A DNA stretch of 37,128 bases from Acidobacteriota bacterium (GTDB taxonomy: Bacteria > Acidobacteriota > Vicinamibacteria > Vicinamibacterales > JAKQTR01): positions 1-37,128 of the forward strand of contig JAPKZQ010000013.1 of the NCBI GenBank assembly GCA_026393675.1. The letters are read 5' to 3'. The translations under genes were made by a program, and so were the position numbers. Each line of letters starts with the position of its first letter. The stretch's first letter is position 1. A model generated the notes under the pieces. That model was not told the DNA's origin, did not search any database, and saw only the letters and a list, made by a program, of their open reading frames with translations. Shown here piece after piece: positions 9,897 through 16,506 of the stretch.

Positions 9897-10684
9897 GACC
9901 GGCTTCCTGCCGTCGGGATCGCGACGACCAGCGCGGTGACGTTGTCACGGCTGCCCTGGGCCAGGGCAGCCGTGAGCAGTTCTGCGGCCGCGGCGTCCAC
10001 ATCGCTGTTTTGCGCGAGCGCCGCCGCGATCGACGAGACGGCGAGCACGCCATGGATGCCGTCCGTGCAAAGCAATACGATGTCCCCGGGGAGGCAGGCG
10101 TGATCCTGCAGATGCACTTCGGTGTCCTCTCGCGCGCCAAGGGCGTTGGTGAGCACATTGCGCATCGGGTGGTTTGCGAGCACTTGCGCGTCGGCGGACG
10201 GGTCGTCGGCCAAGACCGTCGCCATCCAAGAGTCATCCCGCGTCAACTGCTCGAGCCGACCCTCACGCAGGCGGTACACCCGGCTGTCGCCGACGTGGGC
10301 GACGACGAGCCTGTCGCCAGCCACGAGCACGGCTGCCACCGTCGTGCCCATACCGAAGTAGGTATCTTGGCTTTCCGAGGTTCGGTGAATACGCCGATTC
10401 GCGAGATGCACTGCCGTACGAAGCCGGTTCCCGTCGTAGGAAAGGGTCGACACGACTCCGTAGGGCCACGAGAAGTCCTGGTCGTCGGCAGATCTCCGGA
10501 TGAAGGCCGTGATGGTCTCGACGGCGAGCCGGGACGCGACTTCACCAGCCGTGTGGCCACCCATCCCGTCAGCAACCACAAAGAGACCGAACGCCAGATC
10601 GATGGCGAAGCAGTCCTCGTTGCCGTGCCGGACAGGCCCCGTCTCGCTGCGGCCGGCGGCTTTCAGAGTTTCGGAAGTCTGCAT
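9893..10684 (-). CDS. PP2C-family (PPM/Stp-type) Ser/Thr protein phosphatase
   Basis: A 263-residue protein, the usual length for bacterial PP2C enzymes. The metal-binding motifs are in order: VRHGNED, VADGMGGH, MGTT, HVGDSRVY, LCTDGI and SRDNVT. These acidic residues hold the Mn/Mg ions that activate water for dephosphorylating phospho-Ser/Thr. There is no signal peptide or membrane segment, so it is cytoplasmic. It is the first gene of the signalling operon and should reverse the action of the kinases that follow. A Shine-Dalgarno-like GGAGGG lies upstream of the ATG at 10684. The start codon itself lies in one arm of a 10-bp inverted repeat (10681-10725), which could modulate translation. 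Confidence 0.94.
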   Translation of the reverse strand: MQTSETLKAAGRSETGPVRHGNEDCFAIDLAFGLFVVADGMGGHTAGEVASRLAVETITAFIRRSADDQDFSWPYGVVSTLSYDGNRLRTAVHLANRRIHRTSESQDTYFGMGTTVAAVLVAGDRLVVAHVGDSRVYRLREGRLEQLTRDDSWMATVLADDPSADAQVLANHPMRNVLTNALGAREDTEVHLQDHACLPGDIVLLCTDGIHGVLAVSSIAAALAQNSDVDAAAAELLTAALAQGSRDNVTALVVAIPTAGSRS

Positions 10685-10725
10685 CGATCCAACCCTCCAG
10701 ACACAGGCATCTTAGGGATCGATGC
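10681..10725 (-). promoter_or_regulatory. Inverted repeat covering the PP2C start codon
   Basis: Plus-strand bases 10681-10690 (gcatcgatcc) and 10716-10725 (ggatcgatgc) are perfect 10-bp reverse complements. In the minus-strand transcript they could form a hairpin whose 25-nt loop holds the GGAGGG ribosome-binding site and whose 3' arm contains the AUG. This would be a leader hairpin able to limit translation of the whole operon. ATCGAT is itself palindromic, so part of the match is cheap, and the arms could equally be a protein-binding dyad. Confidence 0.35.
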
Positions 10726-10803
10726 CATTGTCCGCAATACTACTTTTGGACCACGAACACAAAGCGAATCTCAAGAGTTGACAGAGTAGGTGTTGTCCCG
10801 GAA

Positions 10804-11334
10804 TCAGGCGAGACGGCATGCCAACTGGGTCCGGCTGTCCGCGCCGGTCTTGTCGAAAACTCTCATCAGGTGTCGTTTGACCGTCGCCGGAGAAATCCCG
10901 AGCGTGGCCGCGATGTCCTTGTTCCGGTAGCCACGTAGGAGCAACTGCAGAACCTCCACCTCGCGCGCAGTCAGGCGGTAGCGGCGGCGGACGGCCTCCA
11001 GTTCCCGGCCGATACCCCGAACTGTCACCGCGACCCGTCTGCGGCTGCGTGTCCCGAGCGACCGGACCTGCACGGCGAAGGTCTCACCGGTGGGGGCAGT
11101 CACCAGGGTAGTGGTGTCGGTCTCAGAGAGAATCGGCGCGAGAGCGTCAATGTGGTTTAGCAGCATCACCACTATCTCGGTGGCGTGGTCTTGGCGGAGA
11201 CGCTCCTCGAGGCTCCGCGCGGCTGGATTCGCATAGACGACGCGCCGGCCCCGAAAGACCATGATCGGGAGGTTCATCCCGTCGACGAGGTGGGCCAGGT
11301 CAGTTCGAGAAAGCGGATGCGACGTCGCCGCCAT
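10804..11334 (-). CDS. LuxR-type transcriptional regulator with PAS-like N-terminus
   Basis: A 176-residue regulator. The C-terminal LuxR/GerE helix-turn-helix (about 118-176) shows LTAREVEVLQLL, NKDIAATLGISPATVKRHL and VFDKTGADSRTQL. The N-terminal 110 residues look like a small PAS fold (LPIMVFRGRRVVYANPAA) rather than a receiver domain, since no phospho-acceptor Asp pattern is visible. It may therefore sense a ligand or redox cue. I chose the ATG at 11334 because GAGGGGG precedes it by 7 bases; a longer frame from ATG 11439 would add 35 Arg/Ala-rich residues. It sits between the signalling operon and the pilus operon and is divergent from the latter, the usual position for a dedicated regulator. 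The perfect dyad at 11440-11495 is a candidate operator. Confidence 0.85.
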   Translation of the reverse strand: MAATSHPLSRTDLAHLVDGMNLPIMVFRGRRVVYANPAARSLEERLRQDHATEIVVMLLNHIDALAPILSETDTTTLVTAPTGETFAVQVRSLGTRSRRRVAVTVRGIGRELEAVRRRYRLTAREVEVLQLLLRGYRNKDIAATLGISPATVKRHLMRVFDKTGADSRTQLACRLA

Positions 11335-11341
11335 GGTCCAG

Positions 11342-11348
11342 CCCCCTC
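11342..11348 (-). promoter_or_regulatory. Ribosome-binding site deciding the LuxR gene start
   Basis: The minus-strand sequence GAGGGGG lies 7 bases upstream of the ATG at 11334. It favours that start over the in-frame ATG at 11439, which has only a weaker GAGGGC upstream. Confidence 0.55.
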
Positions 11349-11433
11349 GCCACGCTCGCCGGCACTGCTGTCCGCCGGCTCGGGCCGCGCGAGCAGAAGC
11401 GGCGATGCCGCTTGTCCGGCGTTTTTCGGCTTC

Positions 11434-11462
11434 TTGCATGCCCTCGGGAACATCAGTATACT
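11434..11462 (+). promoter_or_regulatory. Candidate sigma-70-like promoter of the pilus operon
   Basis: TTGCAT (11434-11439) and TATACT (11457-11462) are separated by exactly 17 bases, pointing toward the first pilin gene at 11562. The -10 match is 5 of 6 and the -35 match only 3 of 6. Base context is GC-rich, so the AT-rich octamer AGTATACT stands out. No transcript data support it. One arm of the dyad at 11440-11451 fills part of the spacer. Confidence 0.4.
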
Positions 11463-11495
11463 CGGCCGCGAATCGGAAGGTTCGTTCCCGAGGGC
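11440..11495. promoter_or_regulatory. Perfect 12-bp dyad, candidate operator in the divergent region
   Basis: GCCCTCGGGAAC at 11440-11451 is repeated in perfect inverse complement at 11484-11495. The centre-to-centre spacing is 44 bases, close to four helical turns. The dyad sits between the LuxR gene and the pilus operon and brackets the candidate -10 box. The likely reading is a binding site for the neighbouring regulator or another dimer. An RNA hairpin is less likely, because a transcript starting near 11469 would include only one arm. Confidence 0.45.
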
Positions 11496-11561
11496 GGACA
11501 TCTGCCCGACGCGGATGGTGAAGATGGCCGCCGGGCCATGCGCATTCAGGGGCCGACAGAC

Positions 11562-11768
11562 ATGTTCCTGCGACCGACGGGCAGTCGCACGAGGCTCGCT
11601 ACCGGGTGGACGCGGGCCAGGCGACCCGGAGGTCAGGCCATCGTTGAATGGGTGATGATCGCGGGCGTGCTCGCTGCAGTGGGGCTCTTCTTCGGCGCGA
11701 TCATTCCCGGAGCGCTCCGCATCTTTGTCCGGTCACTAGCGCTTGCCGTCAGGACGATCGCGCCATGA
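11562..11768 (+). CDS. Small Flp/class III-type pilin-like protein 1
   Basis: A 68-residue protein with a basic leader of 24 residues ending in GG. The presumed cleavage is before Q25, with the hallmark glutamate at +5 (E29 in QAIVEW), followed by a hydrophobic helix (about 30-52). This is the layout of type IV prepilins of the Flp/Tad kind, where the prepilin peptidase cuts after Gly and Glu+5 guides assembly. The start ATG at 11562 follows AGGGG by 9 bases; an in-frame ATG at 11538 is possible. It overlaps the next gene by ATGA. It is the first of three small pilin-like genes and could be a major or minor subunit; the sequence does not say which. Confidence 0.75.
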   Translation: MFLRPTGSRTRLATGWTRARRPGGQAIVEWVMIAGVLAAVGLFFGAIIPGALRIFVRSLALAVRTIAP

Positions 11769-11968
11769 CACGGCAGCCATCGAGCCGCCTTGCCAAAATG
11801 ATCGATGGGTCTGCCGGCGGCCAGGCCGTAACGGAATACGTGACGCTGCTCGGCCTCCTTGCCACGCTACTTATCTTCATCACCAGCGTACTGACTCCTG
11901 TCCTCGGCTGGTTGGTCGTGCGACTGGTGCAGCACATGTCGGTCTACATGACGGGTTCCGGACCGTGA
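11765..11968 (+). CDS. Small Flp/class III-type pilin-like protein 2
   Basis: A 67-residue protein whose start ATG overlaps the previous stop (ATGA). The leader ends GSAGG, the mature protein would begin at Q20 with E24 at +5 (QAVTEY), and a long hydrophobic helix follows (about 25-50). It differs from its neighbours except around the processing site, so these are paralogous pilin-like subunits rather than recent duplicates. It is probably inserted in the inner membrane, processed by a prepilin peptidase and polymerised. Confidence 0.75.
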   Translation: MTRQPSSRLAKMIDGSAGGQAVTEYVTLLGLLATLLIFITSVLTPVLGWLVVRLVQHMSVYMTGSGP

Positions 11969-12014
11969 CATGCGGACGAGGATGCAGAGCAGGTCGTCTG
12001 GAAAGGGAATGGTG

Positions 12015-12281
12015 ATGAGCGTGACCCATCGCCTGTGTTTCCCGGCGGCATGCGGCCCGGCATCCACCCGGCAATTCGGCTCCGGTTCGCGGGCTGCTGT
12101 CCGGCGCATGCATCGCGGGGAGTCCGGGCAGACTTCAAGCGAGTACGTTGCTCTGGCAGGGTTGCTTGCGGGCGTCATCCTCTTGCTCTTTGCCGGTGTG
12201 TTTCGAGACGCCATGACGGACGCGACCAACTCGATCGCCGAGACGTTGCACGGGGCGGTGGCTGGCATGAGAGTCGACTAA
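12015..12281 (+). CDS. Small Flp/class III-type pilin-like protein 3
   Basis: An 88-residue protein with a longer basic leader. Cleavage is expected between G38 and Q39, with E43 at +5 (QTSSEY), then a hydrophobic helix (about 44-66) and a short amphipathic tail. Its QTSSEY motif is identical to that of the orphan pilin at 34267-34473. I prefer the ATG at 12015 because AAGGGA lies 6 bases upstream; ATGs at 11970, 12009 and 12108 are in frame. The leader is long for a prepilin, so a later start at 12108 (leader of only 7 residues) is a real alternative. Confidence 0.7.
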   Translation: MSVTHRLCFPAACGPASTRQFGSGSRAAVRRMHRGESGQTSSEYVALAGLLAGVILLLFAGVFRDAMTDATNSIAETLHGAVAGMRVD

Positions 12282-12299
12282 CCAGGAAACGGCACGCCG

Positions 12300-12767
12300 A
12301 TGACGATACCACGCTCCCCGCGACGACATTGGCGGTGCATCGCACGGATGCGTGGGCAAGCGACGGTCGAGACGGTCGTGGTGATGACGTTCCTGCTGTT
12401 CATGATCTTCGGGTTGATTCACGTCTGCCTGCTGGCCGTAACCAAGTACATGGTCAGCCTCGCCGCGTTTTCCGCTGGACGGGCTCTGATGGTGCACGGG
12501 ACCGGCTGGGTAGGTCAAGCCGCCGCTTGGACCGCCGCGACCACCGTTCTTGACAATCTCCGCTGGTGGAAGTCGGCGTGGCAGCGACTGGTACTGCCGC
12601 CGACGCAAGGAAGACTGGATGGCCGCGAGGGTGTCTTCGTGACGCACCGCGCGCCTTTTGCGTTTCCGATTTTCAATGATCTGCCGTTCGGAGGACTGCC
12701 GGTCACCGCCTTCTCCGCCGTCGCGATCCAGCCAGACATCCCGGAGAAGGGCGACAATGCGGAATAG
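12300..12767 (+). CDS. TadE-like pseudopilin
   Basis: A 155-residue protein with the short basic leader and processing site RG|QATVE typical of TadE-like pseudopilins (G19, Q20, E24). A hydrophobic helix (about 25-47) is followed by an alpha/beta C-terminal region of about 100 residues outside the membrane. TadE-family proteins are minor pilins needed to start or anchor Flp pilus assembly. The gene ends 11 bases inside the next one, so translation is probably coupled. Confidence 0.78.
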   Translation: MTIPRSPRRHWRCIARMRGQATVETVVVMTFLLFMIFGLIHVCLLAVTKYMVSLAAFSAGRALMVHGTGWVGQAAAWTAATTVLDNLRWWKSAWQRLVLPPTQGRLDGREGVFVTHRAPFAFPIFNDLPFGGLPVTAFSAVAIQPDIPEKGDNAE

Positions 12768-13737
12768 CTTGCGCCCGCCACGGAGGACCATGGGGCGCTG
12801 GCGGCGTGACCAGGGCCAGTCGACCGCGCTGGTCATCTCGATGCTGTTCGTCCTCATCCTCTTCGTGGCCGTCGTGGCTGACGTCGGCCAGGCGGTGAAC
12901 CGAAAAATCGCCCTGCAGGTTATCGCTGATACCGGTGCGTTTACGGGCGCGTCGAAGATGGCGGCCCAACTCAACCAGTTGGCGTACTGGAACAAGTTGC
13001 TGCAGCAGGTGTGGGCGGTGTTCAGCTGGCCGATGACTCTGGGAGGGGCTACGGCGGTCGATGGATATGGAGGGTGGTTTTGGCCCGGCTGCGAAGTAGC
13101 CGACCCGATCGAATCGGCCTACTCATTCGTGTGGAGCGCCGTTTCGTACTCGACGTTCAATCCGGTGAATCTGTTGTCCGCGCCGCTTCCCTTTGGCGAG
13201 GCCAGGCGGGTGAGCGACGACAACGCCCTCGATCTGTTTCCCGGGGAGCAGGATCAGCTCGAGTACCGTGAATGGGCACTCGACCTTGGAATTCTCCCCA
13301 GCCGTCCCGTCTGGACACTGGCTGAGACCGAGCAGGTTGACTCAGGTTGGCCGGCAGCTGTCTCGTGGTCACTGGCCCCGGCTCGGCCGACGGTGGTCTA
13401 CACGTGTGCGTACGACACCACGTTCGGGTTGGTGTGGGACGTTCGCTCGCGTCAGTACAATCACTGGTACCGGAAGGCGGATCAGAAGGTCTCGTACTTT
13501 GTGTGGATCGTCAGGTTGAAGAATGAGAAGGTGCGGGCGTTGCTCTTTGACAGTTTGTTCGGGGGCAGGGTCATTCCAGAGATGGAGGCCGTCGCCGTGG
13601 CCAAGGCCGTCGGCGGGTCCATCGAGGACGGCGATTCCACCTACGTCGCGAAGATGGTCCCGGTGTCGAAAGTGATGCTGGCGCCGGTGGCGTACGACAA
13701 CCTTTACGACCTTCGCATGAGGCCGGTGGTGCACTGA
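12757..13737 (+). CDS. TadG-like Flp pilus assembly protein
   Basis: A 326-residue protein starting at ATG 12757, inside the end of the TadE-like gene and preceded by GGAGAAGGG. The N-terminus matches the TadE/G-like pilus-assembly domain: basic leader, DQGQSTALV at about 18-26, one hydrophobic helix (about 25-47), then an asparagine/glutamine-containing helix of the AVNRKIALQVIADTGAF type. It keeps the Gly-Gln processing pattern, but position +5 is Leu instead of Glu, so it may stay uncleaved. The rest is a mixed alpha/beta extracytoplasmic domain of about 270 residues, rich in Trp and Tyr, with no von Willebrand fold that I can recognise. Confidence 0.75.
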   Translation: MRNSLRPPRRTMGRWRRDQGQSTALVISMLFVLILFVAVVADVGQAVNRKIALQVIADTGAFTGASKMAAQLNQLAYWNKLLQQVWAVFSWPMTLGGATAVDGYGGWFWPGCEVADPIESAYSFVWSAVSYSTFNPVNLLSAPLPFGEARRVSDDNALDLFPGEQDQLEYREWALDLGILPSRPVWTLAETEQVDSGWPAAVSWSLAPARPTVVYTCAYDTTFGLVWDVRSRQYNHWYRKADQKVSYFVWIVRLKNEKVRALLFDSLFGGRVIPEMEAVAVAKAVGGSIEDGDSTYVAKMVPVSKVMLAPVAYDNLYDLRMRPVVH

Positions 13738-13738
13738 G

Positions 13739-14263
13739 ATGACTCGCGTGCGTGGAATGCGCTGCGTGGCCGGTCAGGCAACCACCGAGACGGTGCTACT
13801 GACCTGGCTGCTGATCATACTCGTCTGCGCGGCCTTTCAGATCTATCGGGTCAATAACACGATCTTCAGGTCGCTGACTGCCGCACACCAGATGATGTTT
13901 GCGCGGGCCTTTCAACGGAACTGCGCTTCCGATGTGCCTGGATGCACTTATACGACCGACCAGGTGGACAGCGACGTGGGAGCCCGAGTGATCTGGCAGC
14001 CCGATGTTATGCCGGAGGTGGTCGTGCCCGTCGTCGGAATCTTCCGGCCGTATGGGCTTCGACGGGGCCTGCGTCTGAGCAGCAATCGCATCGAGTCCGA
14101 TGATGGCTGCACGGACTTGCCGTGCAAACGGACGAAGATGGGGTCCGGCGCCTATACCGATCCATGGCGTGGCCTGGTCGAGATATATGGCGGGCTGTTC
14201 AGCCCCGACTACTACCGCGACTACATCGATCACAAAATGGCGTACCTGAGAGGGTTCATGTAG
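13739..14263 (+). CDS. TadE-like minor pilin with Cys-containing C-terminal domain
   Basis: A 174-residue protein with a very short leader (12 residues) and site AG|QATTE (G12, Q13, E17). A hydrophobic helix spans about 18-38, with an exposed C-terminal domain after it. The exposed part has Cys in NCASDVPGC and in GCTDLPC, probably two disulphides as in many minor pilins. It begins one base after the TadG-like stop. A structural or tip role in the pilus is likely by family and context. Confidence 0.72.
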   Translation: MTRVRGMRCVAGQATTETVLLTWLLIILVCAAFQIYRVNNTIFRSLTAAHQMMFARAFQRNCASDVPGCTYTTDQVDSDVGARVIWQPDVMPEVVVPVVGIFRPYGLRRGLRLSSNRIESDDGCTDLPCKRTKMGSGAYTDPWRGLVEIYGGLFSPDYYRDYIDHKMAYLRGFM

Positions 14264-14273
14264 AGGGGCGACT

Positions 14274-15149
14274 ATGCGTGGCAGGACTGCAGCGATCGTG
14301 TCGGTAGGGTTGGCTCTTCTCGGGACCCTGCTGATGTTCGTGTACTTGACCAGCCGGGAGAATGAGTTGCTCCAGCTTGGGGCGATGAAGGACGTCATCG
14401 TGACGACGAAGGACCTGTTGGCAAACACCGTCGTCGATGAGACGGTCGTGCAGCGGATACAGGTTCCGGCGAAATACGTCCAGCCGAAGGCCGTGGCCGA
14501 TCTCCGGGAATTAGTGGGACGCGTCGTGATGGTCCCTGTGCCGAAAGGAGCGCAGGTTCTGGGAACCTATCTCGAAGAGGCGGGTCGAACCGCGCTGGCC
14601 TACGAAGTGCCGCGCGGGAAGCGCGCCGTGACGATCGGCGTGTCGGCCGTCACGGGAGTCGGCGGTCTTGTCCGCCCGGGGAACTTCGTGGACATTCTCG
14701 GGACGTTCGAGCTAGGAAGACCCGTCGGCAACCAGGGAGGCCGGGTACAGTACGCCGAGGAGCGGACCGAGACGGCGGTGCTGATGCAGAACGTGCAGGT
14801 GATTGCCGCCGGACGGGAGCACCGGCGTGAGCGCCCGGCGCCCCAACCGGCCAGCGAGTCGGCGGCCCTGTTCCGCGAGCAGGGCCGGCCAGCCGCCCAG
14901 ACCGATCAGCAGCCGATCGTCAGCAACGTGACCGTGCTCGTCGGCATGCGTGAGGCCCAACAGTTGGTGCTTGCGCAGGAGGTCGGAACGCTTACCCTGC
15001 TGCTTCGCTCGAACCTCGACGCCGGGCTGACCGAAGAACTCGGCACACTCGATCCCTTCAAACTGCTTAACATCACCATCCCGGTCAAGCCCCGGGGCGT
15101 CCCCGCAAATATCTGGAGTGAAGTGGGACGCCTTGGCCCGCAGAGATGA
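14274..15149 (+). CDS. cpaB: CpaB/RcpC-type Flp pilus assembly protein
   Basis: A 291-residue protein with an N-terminal membrane anchor (about 7-25), then a SAF domain (about 38-100) and the RcpC/CpaB domain (about 112-285, with LVRPGNFVDILG and the terminal TLLLRSN). CpaB works in the periplasm with the secretin CpaC to form or stabilise the outer-membrane channel of the Tad pilus. A GAGGGG site precedes the ATG. The gene order cpaB then cpaC is the usual Tad order, and the length is normal for the family. Confidence 0.9.
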   Translation: MRGRTAAIVSVGLALLGTLLMFVYLTSRENELLQLGAMKDVIVTTKDLLANTVVDETVVQRIQVPAKYVQPKAVADLRELVGRVVMVPVPKGAQVLGTYLEEAGRTALAYEVPRGKRAVTIGVSAVTGVGGLVRPGNFVDILGTFELGRPVGNQGGRVQYAEERTETAVLMQNVQVIAAGREHRRERPAPQPASESAALFREQGRPAAQTDQQPIVSNVTVLVGMREAQQLVLAQEVGTLTLLLRSNLDAGLTEELGTLDPFKLLNITIPVKPRGVPANIWSEVGRLGPQR

Positions 15150-15158
15150 GACCCTGCC

Positions 15159-16436
15159 ATGAAGACCCGTCCATTTCTGGCCGTCACCTTCGTCTGCTGT
15201 ATCGGTACCCATGTTGCTGCGCAGAGCCTGACCGCTCGCGACTGTCCTCCCTCGTCAAAGCTCGTTCGCGTTGAGGAGTCGTTGTTCGTCAAGGAACTCA
15301 AGACCATCGTTCCTGGATACCCCATCGGGAATGTCCAAGTCGACGATCCCCAGATTGCCGGGTTCAGCCAACTCCCTGCCGACCGAAAGACCCTGACTAT
15401 TGTCGCCCGCTCGGTCGGGACGACGCTTCTCAGCATCTGTGACCAGCAGAACCAGCGGCGGCACGAGATAACTATCACGGTCATTTCTCGGGAGGCGCTG
15501 CAACTGCGACAGGAGTTACGGGGACTGCTCAGGGAATTCCCGTCGGTTGAGGTCGCGATGCTGGCGGGATCATCGGTAGTCACCGGCGCCGTCAGCTCGA
15601 GGGACGATCTCGCTGCCGTCGAACGGATCGCGGCGGCCGCCAAAGTAAAGTGCGTCGTGCGTTACGTTATGCCGTCGGTCCCCCCTCCTGCCATCGGAGC
15701 GGCGCCGTCGGTCTCTCGGCCGCCTGCTGGAGTAGCGCCGTCGACCCAACAGACGCTGCCCACACCCGCGGGCGCCGGCCCTCCCACGTCGAGCGCTGCC
15801 GGACCGCCCGCCCAGCCTACGTTCCGGGTCAGGTACGAGGTCGAGTTGATGGAGGCCAGCATCGCGTTCCGTACTGGCTCGTTCGCGCATGGGGTCGAGC
15901 CAAGCGGTCGTCGCCTTTACCTCGGACAGGTCGAGGTGAACATCGGATCCGAAAACGAGGTCTTCATCGGCGGCGCCGCAGTGGCGCCGAAGGAAGCGAA
16001 GCGCCCAGTAGACGCCCCGACGCAGGCTCCGATGGGCCTGCGCCTGAAGTTCGCTCCGAGAGTCGGAGACAGCAGGACCCCCGTCATTACGGCCGTCCTG
16101 GTCGAAACGAATCTGCCGTTGAACTCCGGGACGTACGATCCCGAGGTGTGGCGTCGATCGCGTTGGGAATTCCCGACGGCCACGAATCAGCCGTTCGGAA
16201 TCGTGGGTGGCGACCTGCTGGCTTCCATGGACGTCGTCTCGCAGGGGCCAGGCGCGCTGCAGACCACAGCCAGCACGGCCTCAAAGATGCGGATGGTTCC
16301 CGGTGTCGGCGGGCTTCCGGGCATGGAGTACGTGCCGGTGTTCGGCAGTCTGTTCGGCTCGCGGTCTTTCAAGCAGAAAACAACGCAGCTGCTCGTGGTG
16401 CTGCGTCCGCAGGTGATTCCGCTCGAGGCCCGATGA
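15159..16436 (+). CDS. cpaC: CpaC/RcpA-type secretin of the Tad pilus
   Basis: A 425-residue protein with a signal peptide (cut near HVAAQ). The pilus-type secretin N-terminal domain spans about 30-110 (LFVKELKTIVPGYPIGNVQV). A BON-like stretch follows (about 125-165), then a long Pro/Ala/Ser linker (about 170-218) and a C-terminal secretin barrel domain (about 220-425). The barrel ends in the typical PVFGSLFGSRSF and TTQLLVVLRP. It should form the outer-membrane pore for the pilus. The proline-rich linker is unusually long for a CpaC and may span the periplasm. Confidence 0.9.
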   Translation: MKTRPFLAVTFVCCIGTHVAAQSLTARDCPPSSKLVRVEESLFVKELKTIVPGYPIGNVQVDDPQIAGFSQLPADRKTLTIVARSVGTTLLSICDQQNQRRHEITITVISREALQLRQELRGLLREFPSVEVAMLAGSSVVTGAVSSRDDLAAVERIAAAAKVKCVVRYVMPSVPPPAIGAAPSVSRPPAGVAPSTQQTLPTPAGAGPPTSSAAGPPAQPTFRVRYEVELMEASIAFRTGSFAHGVEPSGRRLYLGQVEVNIGSENEVFIGGAAVAPKEAKRPVDAPTQAPMGLRLKFAPRVGDSRTPVITAVLVETNLPLNSGTYDPEVWRRSRWEFPTATNQPFGIVGGDLLASMDVVSQGPGALQTTASTASKMRMVPGVGGLPGMEYVPVFGSLFGSRSFKQKTTQLLVVLRPQVIPLEAR

Positions 16437-16490
16437 GACCTCGGCGGCCCGTTCGGGTGCGGTAGCTGACGGCATGCCAGCTTGGCGGTG

Positions 16491-16499
16491 GGAGGAAGG
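16491..16499 (+). promoter_or_regulatory. Strong ribosome-binding site of the fused ATPase gene
   Basis: GGAGGAAGG lies 7 bases before the ATG at 16507. It decides that start over the in-frame ATG at 16474, which has no such site and would add 11 residues. Confidence 0.65.
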
Positions 16500-16506
16500 C
16501 ATCGCA

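Noticed and set aside
247-10684. Type VI secretion system, suggested by the kinase, phosphatase and FHA set
   Set aside because: No Tss core genes (sheath, VgrG, ClpV, TssJLM) occur anywhere in the window; the adjacent machine is a Tad pilus.
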